From NCBI RefSeq assembly GCF_024622045.1, contig NZ_JANKBP010000006.1: a stretch of DNA of 64,000 bases; one strand, 5' to 3'. Origin of the DNA: Rodentibacter caecimuris. GTDB lineage: Bacteria > Pseudomonadota > Gammaproteobacteria > Enterobacterales > Pasteurellaceae. Shown piece after piece: positions 43,019 through 50,861 of the stretch. Made by a program: the position numbers and the translations under genes. The notes beneath the pieces were generated by a model. The model had not been told where the DNA came from. It was given only the letters and a program-made list of their open reading frames with translations, and searched no databases. Numbering within the stretch: the stretch's first letter is position 1; each line of letters starts with the position of its first letter.

Positions 43019-44542
43019 TTATTGTTTTGGCCCTGCACCTTCAGCTAATTTGCCGTTGGCTTTTGCTTCTTTTTCCCATTGAGGTACAACTGTTTTTAAG
43101 AATTCTTCTTTTGCTTGACGTTCTTTTTCAATATCAATACCCATTACTTTCCAAGCTTTTTCTGCTGTGGAAATATCAGGGATTTCAACCGGTGTTTTCA
43201 CGCCATGTTTGGTTAAAATAACGGCAAGTTTAGTGCGTGCATCAGCGGCTTTATCTAAACCGGAACCTAGTACACGAAGCATAATATCCGGTGCGTGCAT
43301 ATGACCGCCATGGCTCGCTGCCGAATAGTCCCAACGCCATTGTGCGTGACGGATATCCATTAATGCAGGTTCCATTTCTTCTTTACTTGCACCCGCATCC
43401 CAAGCGGCTTTTGCCTCAAAGTGAGCTTTCACAACTTGATCTTCTAAACGACCCATTACATCTTTAACATCTTTTTTACGTGAAGCAACGATGTCTTTTA
43501 GTTTTTCTTTGCTTTGATCGTGACAGTTTGCACAAGTTGATTCAAAGGCATCAAACGGATTTTGGATTTGGTGATCGGTATAAACTTTTCCATCTGCGTC
43601 CTGTACTTTTGGCATATGACAATCCACACAGGTTACGCCGTTTTTACCGTGCATCCCTAAAGACCAAATTTCAAAGTCCGGATGCTGTGCTTTCAACATT
43701 GGTGCTTTAGAAAGAGAGTGAGTCCAGTCGCTGAAGCCAATATCATCATAGTATTTTTCAATGTCATCAACCGTTTGACCGTTATTCCAAGGGAATGTGA
43801 CTTGTTTTATATCACCGGCAAAGTAGTATTCAACATGGCAGTTTGCACAGATTTCCGCACGTTGTTCTGTCCGTGCAGCTGTGTTGAAACTAAGGTTCGC
43901 TTGCTCTTTTCCTTCTGCTTTTGCCTTGGCTTGTAAAGCATTGTTGAGGTGATCTAACGCACGTAAAACGTGTGGGCGTGCAATACGCAACGCAGGCTTT
44001 CCTTCTGCAAAATCTTTAGAGGTGGTATCGTGACAATCTGCACAACCTATTGCATTCACGATTTCAGGCCCGCCTTTTGCCCATTTCGCATTAAAGTAAC
44101 CTTCTTCGCCCCATTCAGCGATTAAACGGGGAACATCAGGACCTTTACATGTCCAACATGCCATAGGCTGAGGACCGTCATTGGCCGTTTTCGGCGCACC
44201 GGTACGCAAAATATCACGCACGTCTTTAACCGCATAAGCGTGACCACGTGGTGCATTATATTCTTTAGAGAAAGCATATCCGCCCCAAAGTACAATCAAG
44301 CGTGGATTCTCTTCATTGGCATAAATTAATTTATCCCCTTTCTCCGTCGCTTTCCAAGACTGGAATTGTTTTGGATATTTTTCTGCGAATTTTTCATTTA
44401 CGGCTTCAATTTTTAAATTTGGATTTGGTGCTTCAACCGGTTGTTCAACAGGTTTATAGACCATTTCTGCCATAGCTGAATTGTAGGTACCTAAAGTTGC
44501 GAAAGAAATTGCCAAAATCAGGCTTTTTCTCAATGCTTTCAT
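43019..44542 (-). CDS. nrfA: Ammonia-forming cytochrome c552 nitrite reductase NrfA
   Basis: The mature enzyme reduces nitrite to ammonia with six electrons in the periplasm. 507 residues from ATG 44542, which has GGAG eight bases upstream; the GTG at 44551 is an unlikely start. A signal peptide (ILAISFATLGTYNSAMAE) precedes the haem regions: the catalytic CWTCK (Lys-coordinated haem, about residue 125), then CADCH, CANCH, CVDCH and CANCH, five haems in all. Ca2+ and substrate loop segments include MHGKNGVTCVDCHMPKVQ. Its upstream region holds FNR and NarP sites. Confidence 0.98.
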   Translation of the reverse strand: MKALRKSLILAISFATLGTYNSAMAEMVYKPVEQPVEAPNPNLKIEAVNEKFAEKYPKQFQSWKATEKGDKLIYANEENPRLIVLWGGYAFSKEYNAPRGHAYAVKDVRDILRTGAPKTANDGPQPMACWTCKGPDVPRLIAEWGEEGYFNAKWAKGGPEIVNAIGCADCHDTTSKDFAEGKPALRIARPHVLRALDHLNNALQAKAKAEGKEQANLSFNTAARTEQRAEICANCHVEYYFAGDIKQVTFPWNNGQTVDDIEKYYDDIGFSDWTHSLSKAPMLKAQHPDFEIWSLGMHGKNGVTCVDCHMPKVQDADGKVYTDHQIQNPFDAFESTCANCHDQSKEKLKDIVASRKKDVKDVMGRLEDQVVKAHFEAKAAWDAGASKEEMEPALMDIRHAQWRWDYSAASHGGHMHAPDIMLRVLGSGLDKAADARTKLAVILTKHGVKTPVEIPDISTAEKAWKVMGIDIEKERQAKEEFLKTVVPQWEKEAKANGKLAEGAGPKQ

Positions 44543-44696
44543 AATAATCACTCCATAAAAAATAAGGAAAGTAAAATAGCATTAAATGCGAACCATTATT
44601 ATTGATAAGCTATTGAAATAGCTTAAAAAATAGAGGTTCATGTAATGGTAACAATAGCAAAAGTTCAATGATTTTCTAGAACGATTTGAGAAAAAG

Positions 44697-44710
44697 CTGT
44701 TTTAGATCAA
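44697..44710 (-). promoter_or_regulatory. FNR-like site of the nrf operon
   Basis: CTGTT-TTAG-ATCAA has one perfect half-site and 3 of 5 in the other, as in the E. coli nrf site. If it sits at -41.5, transcription would start near 44662, 120 bp before nrfA, and TAGAAA near 44678-44673 would act as -10. Confidence 0.65.
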
Positions 44711-44725
44711 AGTAACAATAAAAAA

Positions 44726-44741
44726 TACCTCTAAATGAGTA
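44726..44741. promoter_or_regulatory. Perfect 7-2-7 NarP/NarL binding site
   Basis: TACCTCT-AA-ATGAGTA matches the consensus TACYYMT-N2-AKRRGTA at every position. Its centre is 30 bp upstream of the FNR-site centre; in E. coli nrf the two sites are about 33 bp apart. The response regulator partnered with NarQ (51290-52993) is therefore expected to activate nrf on nitrite or nitrate. Confidence 0.85.
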
Positions 44742-45040
44742 ATGATTTAATACGGTTAAAATAAGGATGTAGAGAGGGGGAAAACAGAGAGCTATTTGGT
44801 TATAAATAGTCTGCTTATCTAAATGATTCTTTTAGTTTTTTTATAATATTCATTACAGAAAAACCACTACTGTAATCTGTGTTTTATTATTAAATAAAAT
44901 TCTTTTTTGACAGATAAAAAATTGTGTTTTTTATAGGCAGATCCCATCAGATTTGTTATTCATTTGCAATGAAATAGTAGGATAAATAAAAAGAAACTTT
45001 TGCGATCCGGTTTGAGCAGGTTTTTACGAAAAACTTCAAA

Positions 45041-45068
45041 TTTAAAGCCCATTAAATCGGGCTTTAAA
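45041..45068 (-). terminator. mutM terminator
   Basis: TTTAAAGCCC / GGGCTTTAAA with an 8-base loop, 14 bp behind the mutM stop, followed on the minus strand by TTTG. Confidence 0.75.
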
Positions 45069-45082
45069 ATAGAGATAAGCGT

Positions 45083-45898
45083 TTATTTTTTCTTCTGGCA
45101 ATTCGGACAAATATAGCTATTGCGTTGTCCAATAATTAAACTTTCAATTTTTGTACCGCACTTTGGACAAGGTTTGTCTTTGTTACCATATACTAATAAT
45201 TCTTGTGCGAAGTAGCCGGGGCGGCCATCCGGTTGTAAAAAATCTTTAAGTGTTGTTCCCCCCTGTTGTATTGCTTTTTCTAACACGGATTTGATCGTGT
45301 CAACTAATAATATGCACTGTTTTCGGGTGAGATTTGCTGTCACTTTTTGTGGATGTAAGCCGCATAAAAATAAACTTTCATTGGCATAAATATTACCGAC
45401 GCCGACCACGACGGCATTATCCATTAAGAAAGTTTTAAGTGCGGTCAATTTTTTACGGGATTTTTTGAAGAGATATTCAGCATTAAACTCATCGGAAAGT
45501 GGCTCAGGGCCAAGTTTCAAGAAAAGATGAAATTCGTCAAGATTTTCTGTCCATAGCCATGCGCCAAAGCGGCGGGGATCGTTATAGCGCAATAATTTCC
45601 CGTTATTCATAATAATATCTAGGTGATCGTGTTTATCAATAGGGCTGTCGTGCGGCACAATTCGAACTGAGCCGGACATACCTAAATGCCCGATGATATA
45701 GCCTTGTTCTGTATGGATGATAAGATATTTTGCCCGACGTGAGAGTTTTAGAATTTTCACATTGGTCAGTTCCATTAATTCAGGTGAAACAGTCCAACGT
45801 AATTTAGGTTGGCGAACAGTTATTTTTTCAATAGTAAAACCTGTTAAATAGGGGCTTATACCACGTAGGGCAGTTTCAACTTCAGGTAATTCCGGCAT
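45083..45898 (-). CDS. mutM: Formamidopyrimidine-DNA glycosylase
   Basis: The 271-residue bifunctional repair enzyme removes 8-oxoguanine. The N-terminus MPELPEVETALRGI gives the catalytic Pro2 and Glu3. Lys in the KYLIIHTEQG segment and the H2TH motif near VGVGNIYANESLFLCGLHP are conserved, and the C-terminus has a zinc finger (CPKCG ... CPNCQ). An uptake signal is embedded mid-gene. Downstream of rpmG on the same strand, an arrangement also seen in E. coli (rpmBG-mutM). Confidence 0.96.
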   Translation of the reverse strand: MPELPEVETALRGISPYLTGFTIEKITVRQPKLRWTVSPELMELTNVKILKLSRRAKYLIIHTEQGYIIGHLGMSGSVRIVPHDSPIDKHDHLDIIMNNGKLLRYNDPRRFGAWLWTENLDEFHLFLKLGPEPLSDEFNAEYLFKKSRKKLTALKTFLMDNAVVVGVGNIYANESLFLCGLHPQKVTANLTRKQCILLVDTIKSVLEKAIQQGGTTLKDFLQPDGRPGYFAQELLVYGNKDKPCPKCGTKIESLIIGQRNSYICPNCQKKK

Positions 45899-45930
45899 AA
45901 TTGAGTTCTCTAATGAATTTTTTGTACAAA

Positions 45931-45955
45931 AAAACCCGAGCGATGTCGGGCTTTT
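45931..45955 (-). terminator. rpmBG terminator
   Basis: CCCGA / TCGGG with a six-base loop is followed on the minus strand by seven T. It lies 15 bp behind the rpmG stop and just upstream of mutM. Confidence 0.85.
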
Positions 45956-45969
45956 TCAAATCGGCAAAA

Positions 45970-46140
45970 TTATTTGATTTTTGCTTCTTTATAGATAACG
46001 TGTTTACGTACTACCGGATCAAATTTTTTGATTTCCATTTTTTCAGGCATATTACGTTTGTTTTTATCGGTTGTGTAGAAGTGACCGGTCTCTGCAGTAG
46101 AAACTAAACGGATTTTCTCACGAGCGCCTTTCGCTGCCAT
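45970..46140 (-). CDS. rpmG: 50S ribosomal protein L33
   Basis: A 56-residue protein read by hand from the minus strand: starts [21 protein letters not shown], then [20 protein letters not shown] and ends [13 protein letters not shown]. It lacks the zinc Cys pairs, as in the C-minus E. coli form (55 residues). It follows rpmB by 16 bp with a GGAGCTAA ribosome-binding site and ends before an intrinsic terminator. Confidence 0.97.
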
Positions 46141-46156
46141 GTCTTAGCTCCTTTTA

Positions 46157-46393
46157 TTAGATTTTTTCGCCACGAGCACGGATTTCAGCTAACACTGTAT
46201 CAATGCCTTTTTTATCAATAATACGCATACCTTTTGCTGTTAAGCGCAAAGTTACGAAACGGTTTTCACTTTCAACCCAAAAGCGGTGAGTGTGAAGGTT
46301 TGGAAGAAAACGACGACGTGTCGCATTCATTGCGTGTGAGCGGTTATTACCCACAGCCGGACGCTTGCCTGTTACTTGACAAACTCTAGACAT
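46157..46393 (-). CDS. rpmB: 50S ribosomal protein L28
   Basis: The 78-residue protein (same length as E. coli) starts at ATG 46393; the longer frame to 46405 is an artefact. MSRVCQVTGKRPAVGNNRSHAMNATRRRF and FVTLRLTAKGMRIIDKKGID identify it. It is preceded by GGAG and by a structured leader (46418-46499) driven by a near-consensus promoter. Confidence 0.98.
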   Translation of the reverse strand: MSRVCQVTGKRPAVGNNRSHAMNATRRRFLPNLHTHRFWVESENRFVTLRLTAKGMRIIDKKGIDTVLAEIRARGEKI

Positions 46394-46417
46394 AATAATC
46401 TCCAATAATTAAATATA

Positions 46418-46499
46418 AGCTCGAGCTTACGGTTCGGATTGCTCTAAATCTGGCTTAACCAGATTTGCTGCCTCGTCAGGTCGCGCAAATCCGACCCGC
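46418..46499 (-). ncRNA. Structured 5' leader of rpmB-rpmG mRNA
   Basis: Read on the transcript strand, an outer stem joins CGGGTCGGATTTGC (46499-46486) with GCAATCCGAACCG (46443-46431) and encloses two hairpins: CCT-GACG-AGG (46481-46472) and AAATCTGG-TTAAG-CCAGATTT (46467-46447). A self-complementary AAGCTCGAGCTT (46429-46418) follows about 12 bp before the GGAG site. Together they form a three-way junction plus a switch-like element near the ribosome-binding site. I know of no named family for this leader; autoregulation by L28 or L33 is inference. Confidence 0.6.
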
Positions 46500-46521
46500 T
46501 TACTATATTAAAGGTGGCAGA

Positions 46522-46550
46522 TTATACTGACTTTATTTCCATTTCTCAAG
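46522..46550 (-). promoter_or_regulatory. Sigma-70 promoter of rpmB-rpmG
   Basis: TTGAGA (46550-46545), a 17-bp spacer and TATAAT (46527-46522) on the minus strand, placing the start near 46515 just ahead of the structured leader. Confidence 0.85.
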
Positions 46551-46604
46551 CATAAATACGATTTTCCTAAGGGAGTAGAAAAAAATCAGTAATTTTTATG
46601 AGAA

Positions 46605-47267
46605 CTAAAGGAAATTATGCTCGGCAAAGGAATAGCAATCGCTTTTTCCCACAATGAAATGATCAAGAACACGAATTTCCATTAATTCTGCCGCCTCACA
46701 AATTTTTTGTGTGACGAGTTGATCCGCCTGGCTAGGTTCTGCTACCCCTGAAGGATGGTTATGTACCAAAATGAGCGCTGCAGCATTGCAATAAAGCGCT
46801 TCTTTGATTATTTCACGCGGATATACGTTTGCGACATTAATTGTGCCTAAAAACAACCGCTCTTTTTTAATGAGTCTGTGTTGATTGTCTAAAAATAACA
46901 CCATAAAAATTTCACGTTCTTCATGTTGTAGCTCAATTCTTAAATAGAGTTTGACTGTCTCCGGGTCGGTAAAAATTTGTGAATGAAGCATTTCTTGTTT
47001 AAGGTAGCGCTTGGTCATTTCAGTAGTCGCTTGGAGTTGAATAAATTGCGTAATACCTAAACCTTTCATTGCACAAAAAGAAATTTGATCGGCTGAAAGC
47101 AGGGCTCGAAGTGAGCCAAAATGCTCAATGACTTGTTGTGAAAGTTGCAGAACAGGGCAGTCTTTTATGCCGGTACGTAAAAAAATTGCTAAGAGTTCTT
47201 GGTCTGAAAGAGTGGCGGCTCCATATTTTAATAACTTTTCTCGCGGCATAAGTTGGTGAATTTCCAT
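46605..47267 (-). CDS. radC: RadC-family JAB1/MPN metalloprotein
   Basis: This 220-residue protein begins with a helix-hairpin-helix-like segment (LLKYGAATLSDQELLAIFLRTG ... CAMKGLGITQ) and ends in the JAMM domain: EIFMVLFLDNQHRLIKKERLFLGTINVANVYPREIIKEAL, then the metal motif LVHNHPSGVAEPSQAD. Its molecular role is unknown despite the old repair name. In H. influenzae it belongs to the competence regulon, and a partial CRP-S site lies 80 bp upstream (47347-47362). A second uptake-signal variant is in the same gap. Confidence 0.94.
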   Translation of the reverse strand: MEIHQLMPREKLLKYGAATLSDQELLAIFLRTGIKDCPVLQLSQQVIEHFGSLRALLSADQISFCAMKGLGITQFIQLQATTEMTKRYLKQEMLHSQIFTDPETVKLYLRIELQHEEREIFMVLFLDNQHRLIKKERLFLGTINVANVYPREIIKEALYCNAAALILVHNHPSGVAEPSQADQLVTQKICEAAELMEIRVLDHFIVGKSDCYSFAEHNFL

Positions 47268-47346
47268 TGGTTTTACCTTATATCAATAAAAATCTCCCAG
47301 ATTTTGACCGCTCTTCTATGATTTGACTATTGAGGCATGTAAATAC

Positions 47347-47362
47347 TGCGTAGCGGATCGTG
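47347..47362. promoter_or_regulatory. Partial CRP-S-like site upstream of radC
   Basis: TGCGT-AGCGGA-TCGTG matches 8 of 10 positions of the CRP-S half-sites (TGCGA and TCGCA). It is 80 bp upstream of radC and about 80 bp upstream of coaBC in the other direction. Known membership of radC in the competence regulon makes radC the likely target. Confidence 0.5.
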
Positions 47363-47443
47363 AAAATAAAATTTTTTATTCAACTAAATTGAAGTAAAAT
47401 ACATAAATTGTGGTTAACCACTAACAAATTAAACGGAGAGGAA

Positions 47444-48643
47444 ATGAAGCTAAGTGGAAAATGTATTGTTGTGGGAATAACAGGAGGAATTGCAGCCTAT
47501 AAAACCATTGAGTTTATTCGCTTATTGCGTAAAGCTGAGGCTGAAGTCCGTGTGGTATTGACCCCCGCTGCCGCAGAATTTGTTACCCCCCTGACTTTAC
47601 AAGCCATTTCCGGTAATGCGGTCGCACAATCTTTACTTGACCCGCAGGCGGAACTCGCTATGGGACATATTGAGCTTGCAAAATGGGCTGATGCGGTGAT
47701 AATTGCGCCGGCTAGTGCGGATTTTATTGCTCGTTTTGCGGTGGGGATGGCAAATGATTTGCTTTCTACAATTTGTTTAGCAACCGATGCACCGATTTTT
47801 CTTGCTCCGGCAATGAATCAACAAATGTTCCGTCAACAAATTACCCGACAAAATTTGACCGCACTTCAAGCGAGAGGCATACAGATGATAGGTCCAAATA
47901 GTGGTTTTCAGGCTTGTGGTGATATGGGAGCAGGGCGGATGTCGGAGCCGATGGAAATATTTACGGCACTTTCGGTTTTTTTCACACAACGCCAAGACTT
48001 ACAAGGATTAAATGTGGCGATCACTGCAGGCCCGACTCGAGAAGCCATTGATCCTGTCCGTTATATTTCCAATCATAGCTCTGGAAAAATGGGCTTTGCT
48101 ATTGCAGACAGTTTTGCAAAACGTGGGGCGAATGTCACATTAATTAGCGGCCCTGTAAATTTACCGACACCGAATAATGTGACACGTATTGATGTCGTAT
48201 CGGCAAAAGAAATGTGGCAAGTTTCCCTTGAAAATGCCGTTAAAAATCAGATTTTTATTGGCTGTGCAGCGGTGGCCGATTATCGTGTTGCGGATATTGC
48301 CGAACAGAAAATTAAAAAATCTGCTGAGGAAATGTTGCTTAAATTAGTTAAAAATCCGGATATTATTGCAGATGTAGGGTATTTAACGAGAAATCGTCCT
48401 TTTACAGTGGGCTTTGCAGCGGAAACGCAAAATCTTGCTGATTATGCAAAAGAGAAACTAAAACGTAAAAATTTAGATATGATTTGTGCGAATGATGTAT
48501 CTGGCGGGCAAGTGTTTAATGCGGATGACAATGCTTTACAGCTTTTCTGGGAAGCAGGGGGGGCAACCCTTTCTTTTAAATCAAAAACTGAACTTGCAGC
48601 TGATTTAGTTAATGAGATCGTTAAACAATATCAAAAAACATAG
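47444..48643 (+). CDS. coaBC: Phosphopantothenoylcysteine synthetase/decarboxylase
   Basis: The bifunctional enzyme has 399 residues from ATG 47444, which has a GGAGAGGAA site; the longer frame starting 36 bp earlier has none. The CoaC part has GKCIVVGITGGIAAYKTIEFIRLLRK, SGNAVAQSL, MGHIELAKWAD (catalytic His) and APAMNQQMF (substrate clamp); the CoaB part has ITAGPTREAIDPVRYISNHSSGKMGFAIAD, GCAAVADYRV and KIKKSAEEMLLKLVKNPDI. It makes 4'-phosphopantetheine for CoA, upstream of coaE. An uptake signal is embedded (NLTALQARG). Confidence 0.97.
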   Translation: MKLSGKCIVVGITGGIAAYKTIEFIRLLRKAEAEVRVVLTPAAAEFVTPLTLQAISGNAVAQSLLDPQAELAMGHIELAKWADAVIIAPASADFIARFAVGMANDLLSTICLATDAPIFLAPAMNQQMFRQQITRQNLTALQARGIQMIGPNSGFQACGDMGAGRMSEPMEIFTALSVFFTQRQDLQGLNVAITAGPTREAIDPVRYISNHSSGKMGFAIADSFAKRGANVTLISGPVNLPTPNNVTRIDVVSAKEMWQVSLENAVKNQIFIGCAAVADYRVADIAEQKIKKSAEEMLLKLVKNPDIIADVGYLTRNRPFTVGFAAETQNLADYAKEKLKRKNLDMICANDVSGGQVFNADDNALQLFWEAGGATLSFKSKTELAADLVNEIVKQYQKT

Positions 48644-48695
48644 TAATTTTTGACCGCACTTTATGCAAGAAATAGAATTTCAAACGGAGTATAAA

Positions 48696-49151
48696 ATGAA
48701 AAAAATTGATGTAAAAATTTTAGATCAACGTATTGGAAAAGAATTTCCTTTACCTACTTATGCCACTGCAGGCTCTGCCGGTCTGGATTTGCGGGCTCTA
48801 ATTGATGAAAGTTTTGAAATTCAACCGAATGAAACAAAATTGATTCCGACAGGTTTATCCGTCTATATCGCCGATCCCAATCTAGCAGCGATTATTTTAC
48901 CGCGTTCCGGTTTAGGGCATAAACACGGAATCGTGTTAGGAAATTTAGTGGGGTTGATTGATTCGGACTATCAAGGTCCATTGATGGTTTCCGTGTGGAA
49001 TCGAGGTTCTGAACCTTTTAAAATTGAAGTGGGTGATCGGATTGCGCAGTTAGTATTTGTTCCCGTGGTACAGGCAGAATTCAATCTTGTTCAGGATTTT
49101 CAACAAACCGAGCGTGGTGAAGGCGGTTTTGGACATTCAGGCAAACAGTAA
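48696..49151 (+). CDS. dut: Deoxyuridine 5'-triphosphate nucleotidohydrolase
   Basis: The enzyme has 151 residues from ATG 48696, as in E. coli; the frame opens 33 bp earlier but a CGGAG site and family length favour this start. It hydrolyses dUTP, protecting DNA from uracil and feeding ThyA. The five trimer motifs are visible: AGSAGLDLRAL, LPRSGLGHKHGIVLGN, GLIDSDYQG (catalytic Asp), GDRIAQLVF and the C-terminal ERGEGGFGHSG. Confidence 0.98.
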   Translation: MKKIDVKILDQRIGKEFPLPTYATAGSAGLDLRALIDESFEIQPNETKLIPTGLSVYIADPNLAAIILPRSGLGHKHGIVLGNLVGLIDSDYQGPLMVSVWNRGSEPFKIEVGDRIAQLVFVPVVQAEFNLVQDFQQTERGEGGFGHSGKQ

Positions 49152-49154
49152 CCT

Positions 49155-49811
49155 ATGATAGAAGAACAGTTATCTTTATCCGGTGTAGATGAAATTGCAC
49201 CGGAAGTAAAAATACCGAAAATTGAAAAACGTACCGTGAAAGAGCGTCGTCAGCAAGTATTAACGGTATTAACCCATATGCTACATTCTGAACGGGGAAT
49301 GGAGCGTATGACTACTGCCCGTCTGGCACAGGAAGTTGGTGTGTCGGAGGCTGCACTCTATCGTTATTTCCCGAGTAAAACAAAAATATTTGAAGCGTTG
49401 ATTGAAAATATTGAAAGTAATTTATTGAGCCGAATCAATGCTTCTATACGTAATGAAACCAATACGCTGAATCGTGTCCATGATATTTTACAAATGATTT
49501 TGGATTTTGCCCGTAAAAATCCCGGTTTCACACGCATTTTAACGGGGCATGCGCTAATGTTTGAAGGGGCGGAATTACAGGCACGCGTAGCAATGTTTTT
49601 TGATCGCCTTGAAATGCAATTTGTGAATATTCTACAAATGCGTAAATTACGGGAAGGAAAGGGATTTGCAGTGGATATTCGTATTATTGCCGCACATTTA
49701 GTAACCTTATGCGAGGGACAATTTATGCGTTATGTTCGAACGAATTTCCGCGTAACATCAAGCCAATCTTTTGAACAACAATGGCGCTTTATTGAACCTT
49801 TATTTGCCTAA
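49155..49811 (+). CDS. slmA: Nucleoid occlusion factor SlmA (TetR family)
   Basis: The 218-residue DNA-binding protein has a TetR helix-turn-helix (MTTARLAQEVGVSEAALYRYFPSKTKIFEALIENIESNL) and the SlmA C-terminal domain that contacts FtsZ (RILTGHALMFEGAELQARVAMFFDRLEMQ). It blocks division over the nucleoid. It starts 3 bp behind dut, the order conserved with E. coli dut-slmA. Confidence 0.96.
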   Translation: MIEEQLSLSGVDEIAPEVKIPKIEKRTVKERRQQVLTVLTHMLHSERGMERMTTARLAQEVGVSEAALYRYFPSKTKIFEALIENIESNLLSRINASIRNETNTLNRVHDILQMILDFARKNPGFTRILTGHALMFEGAELQARVAMFFDRLEMQFVNILQMRKLREGKGFAVDIRIIAAHLVTLCEGQFMRYVRTNFRVTSSQSFEQQWRFIEPLFA

Positions 49812-49832
49812 TTGACTTTCTTAAGGAAATGT

Positions 49833-50051
49833 ATGATTATTCCATGGCAGAGTTTGGAATCCGAAACCCTTGATAATATTGTTGAAAGTGTCATATTACG
49901 CGAGGGTACCGATTACGGAGCGGAAGAAATTCCATTTGCACGTAAAAAAGAACAATTATTAGAAAAAATCCGTAATGGAAGTGCGGTCATTATCTGGTCA
50001 GAATTACACGAATCCATTGATATAAAAGATAAAATGGAGTTTTTGAAGTAG
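49833..50051 (+). CDS. yheU: YheU-family protein (UPF0270)
   Basis: The small 72-residue protein starts at ATG 49833, with AAGGAA upstream; the longer frame would need an unsupported start. The sequence MIIPWQSLESETLDNIVES and FVLREGTDYG-like VILREGTDYGAEEIPFARKKEQLLEKIRNGSAVIIWSELHESIDI match the family. Function unknown. An uptake signal encodes NGSAVI. Confidence 0.93.
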   Translation: MIIPWQSLESETLDNIVESVILREGTDYGAEEIPFARKKEQLLEKIRNGSAVIIWSELHESIDIKDKMEFLK

Positions 50052-50070
50052 AAACTGCTAAGGAGTCAAT

Positions 50071-50742
50071 ATGTCAAATTACATTGATGCTGACATTGAG
50101 GTGGAACAATTACATGCTGAGCACCCAGCAAGAGATCCGGCTTTAGATTGGTTTTTGACACATTGCCATTTACATAAATACCCAGCGAAATCAACTTTGA
50201 TTTATGCCGGGGAAGATGCAACCACGCTTTATTATGTAATTAAAGGTACTGTGATGGTTTCAGCAAAAGATGATGAAGGCAAAGAGATGATTTTAACTTA
50301 TCTCGGCGCGGGGGAATTTTTTGGTGAAGCGGGTTTGTTTGATGAAGGATCAAAGCGCTCGGCTTGGGTAAAAACCAAAACACCTTGCGAGATTGCTGAA
50401 GTTTCTTATAAAAAATATCGTCAATTGATCCAAATTAATCCTGAGATTTTAATGTTTTTAACTGCACAATTAGCACGTCGGGTGCAGAATACTTCTCGCC
50501 AAGTAAGTAATTTGGCATTTTTAGATGTTGCCGGACGTATTGCTCAAACGCTGATTAACCTTGCCAAACAACCTGAGGCAATGACTCATCCGGATGGTAT
50601 GCAAATTAAAATTACCCGCCAAGAAATTGGGCAAATGGTCGGCTGTTCTCGTGAAACAGTAGGACGCATTATCAAAATGCTAGAGGATCAAAATTTGATT
50701 TATGCCCATGGTAAAACGATTGTTGTTTATGGCGTAAGATAA
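50071..50742 (+). CDS. crp: cAMP receptor protein CRP
   Basis: The 223-residue regulator is about 14 residues longer than E. coli CRP at the N-terminus. The cAMP-binding domain shows GAGEFFGEAGLFDEGSKRSAWVKTKTPCEIAEV with the Arg-Ser that contacts cAMP, the dimer helix (LMFLTAQLARRVQNTSRQVSNLAFLD), and the recognition helix KITRQEIGQMVGCSRETVGRIIKMLEDQ (Arg-Glu-x-x-x-Arg). It is the master regulator for the CRP-N sites (584, 3910, 63958) and, with Sxy, for the CRP-S sites (24717, 47347). Confidence 0.98.
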   Translation: MSNYIDADIEVEQLHAEHPARDPALDWFLTHCHLHKYPAKSTLIYAGEDATTLYYVIKGTVMVSAKDDEGKEMILTYLGAGEFFGEAGLFDEGSKRSAWVKTKTPCEIAEVSYKKYRQLIQINPEILMFLTAQLARRVQNTSRQVSNLAFLDVAGRIAQTLINLAKQPEAMTHPDGMQIKITRQEIGQMVGCSRETVGRIIKMLEDQNLIYAHGKTIVVYGVR

Positions 50743-50750
50743 CAGGTAAG

Positions 50751-50773
50751 ACCACTGAAAAGTGGTTTTTTTA
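50751..50773 (+). terminator. crp terminator
   Basis: ACCACT-GAAA-AGTGGT, a GNRA-loop hairpin, is followed by seven T. It is 9 bp behind the crp stop. Confidence 0.92.
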
Positions 50774-50826
50774 TAATGTCGGAAAAGTTTTTTGCATATT
50801 TAATACTCAAATAGATATACATTAAA

Positions 50827-50855
50827 TTGACAATAGGGGAAAAGGATTCTATTAT
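50827..50855 (+). promoter_or_regulatory. Consensus sigma-70 promoter in the crp-narQ gap
   Basis: TTGACA, a 17-bp spacer and TATTAT on the plus strand. The expected start is near 50862. It directly precedes the small-RNA candidate and is far too distant (430 bp) and separated by a terminator from narQ to be its main promoter. Confidence 0.8.
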
Positions 50856-50861
50856 ACGCAC

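Larger units (their letters stand above)
44543..45040. other. nrf upstream control region and gene-free DNA
   Basis: About 500 bp between nrfA and the mutM terminator. The nrfA-proximal 200 bp hold the FNR-like and NarP sites and a possible -10 (TAGAAA on the minus strand near 44678). The remaining part to 45040 is AT-rich with nothing I can recognise. Confidence 0.65.

Noticed and set aside
45901..46107. A plus-strand 68-codon frame opposite rpmG
   Set aside because: It is the shadow of rpmG, whose 56 residues read clearly on the minus strand.
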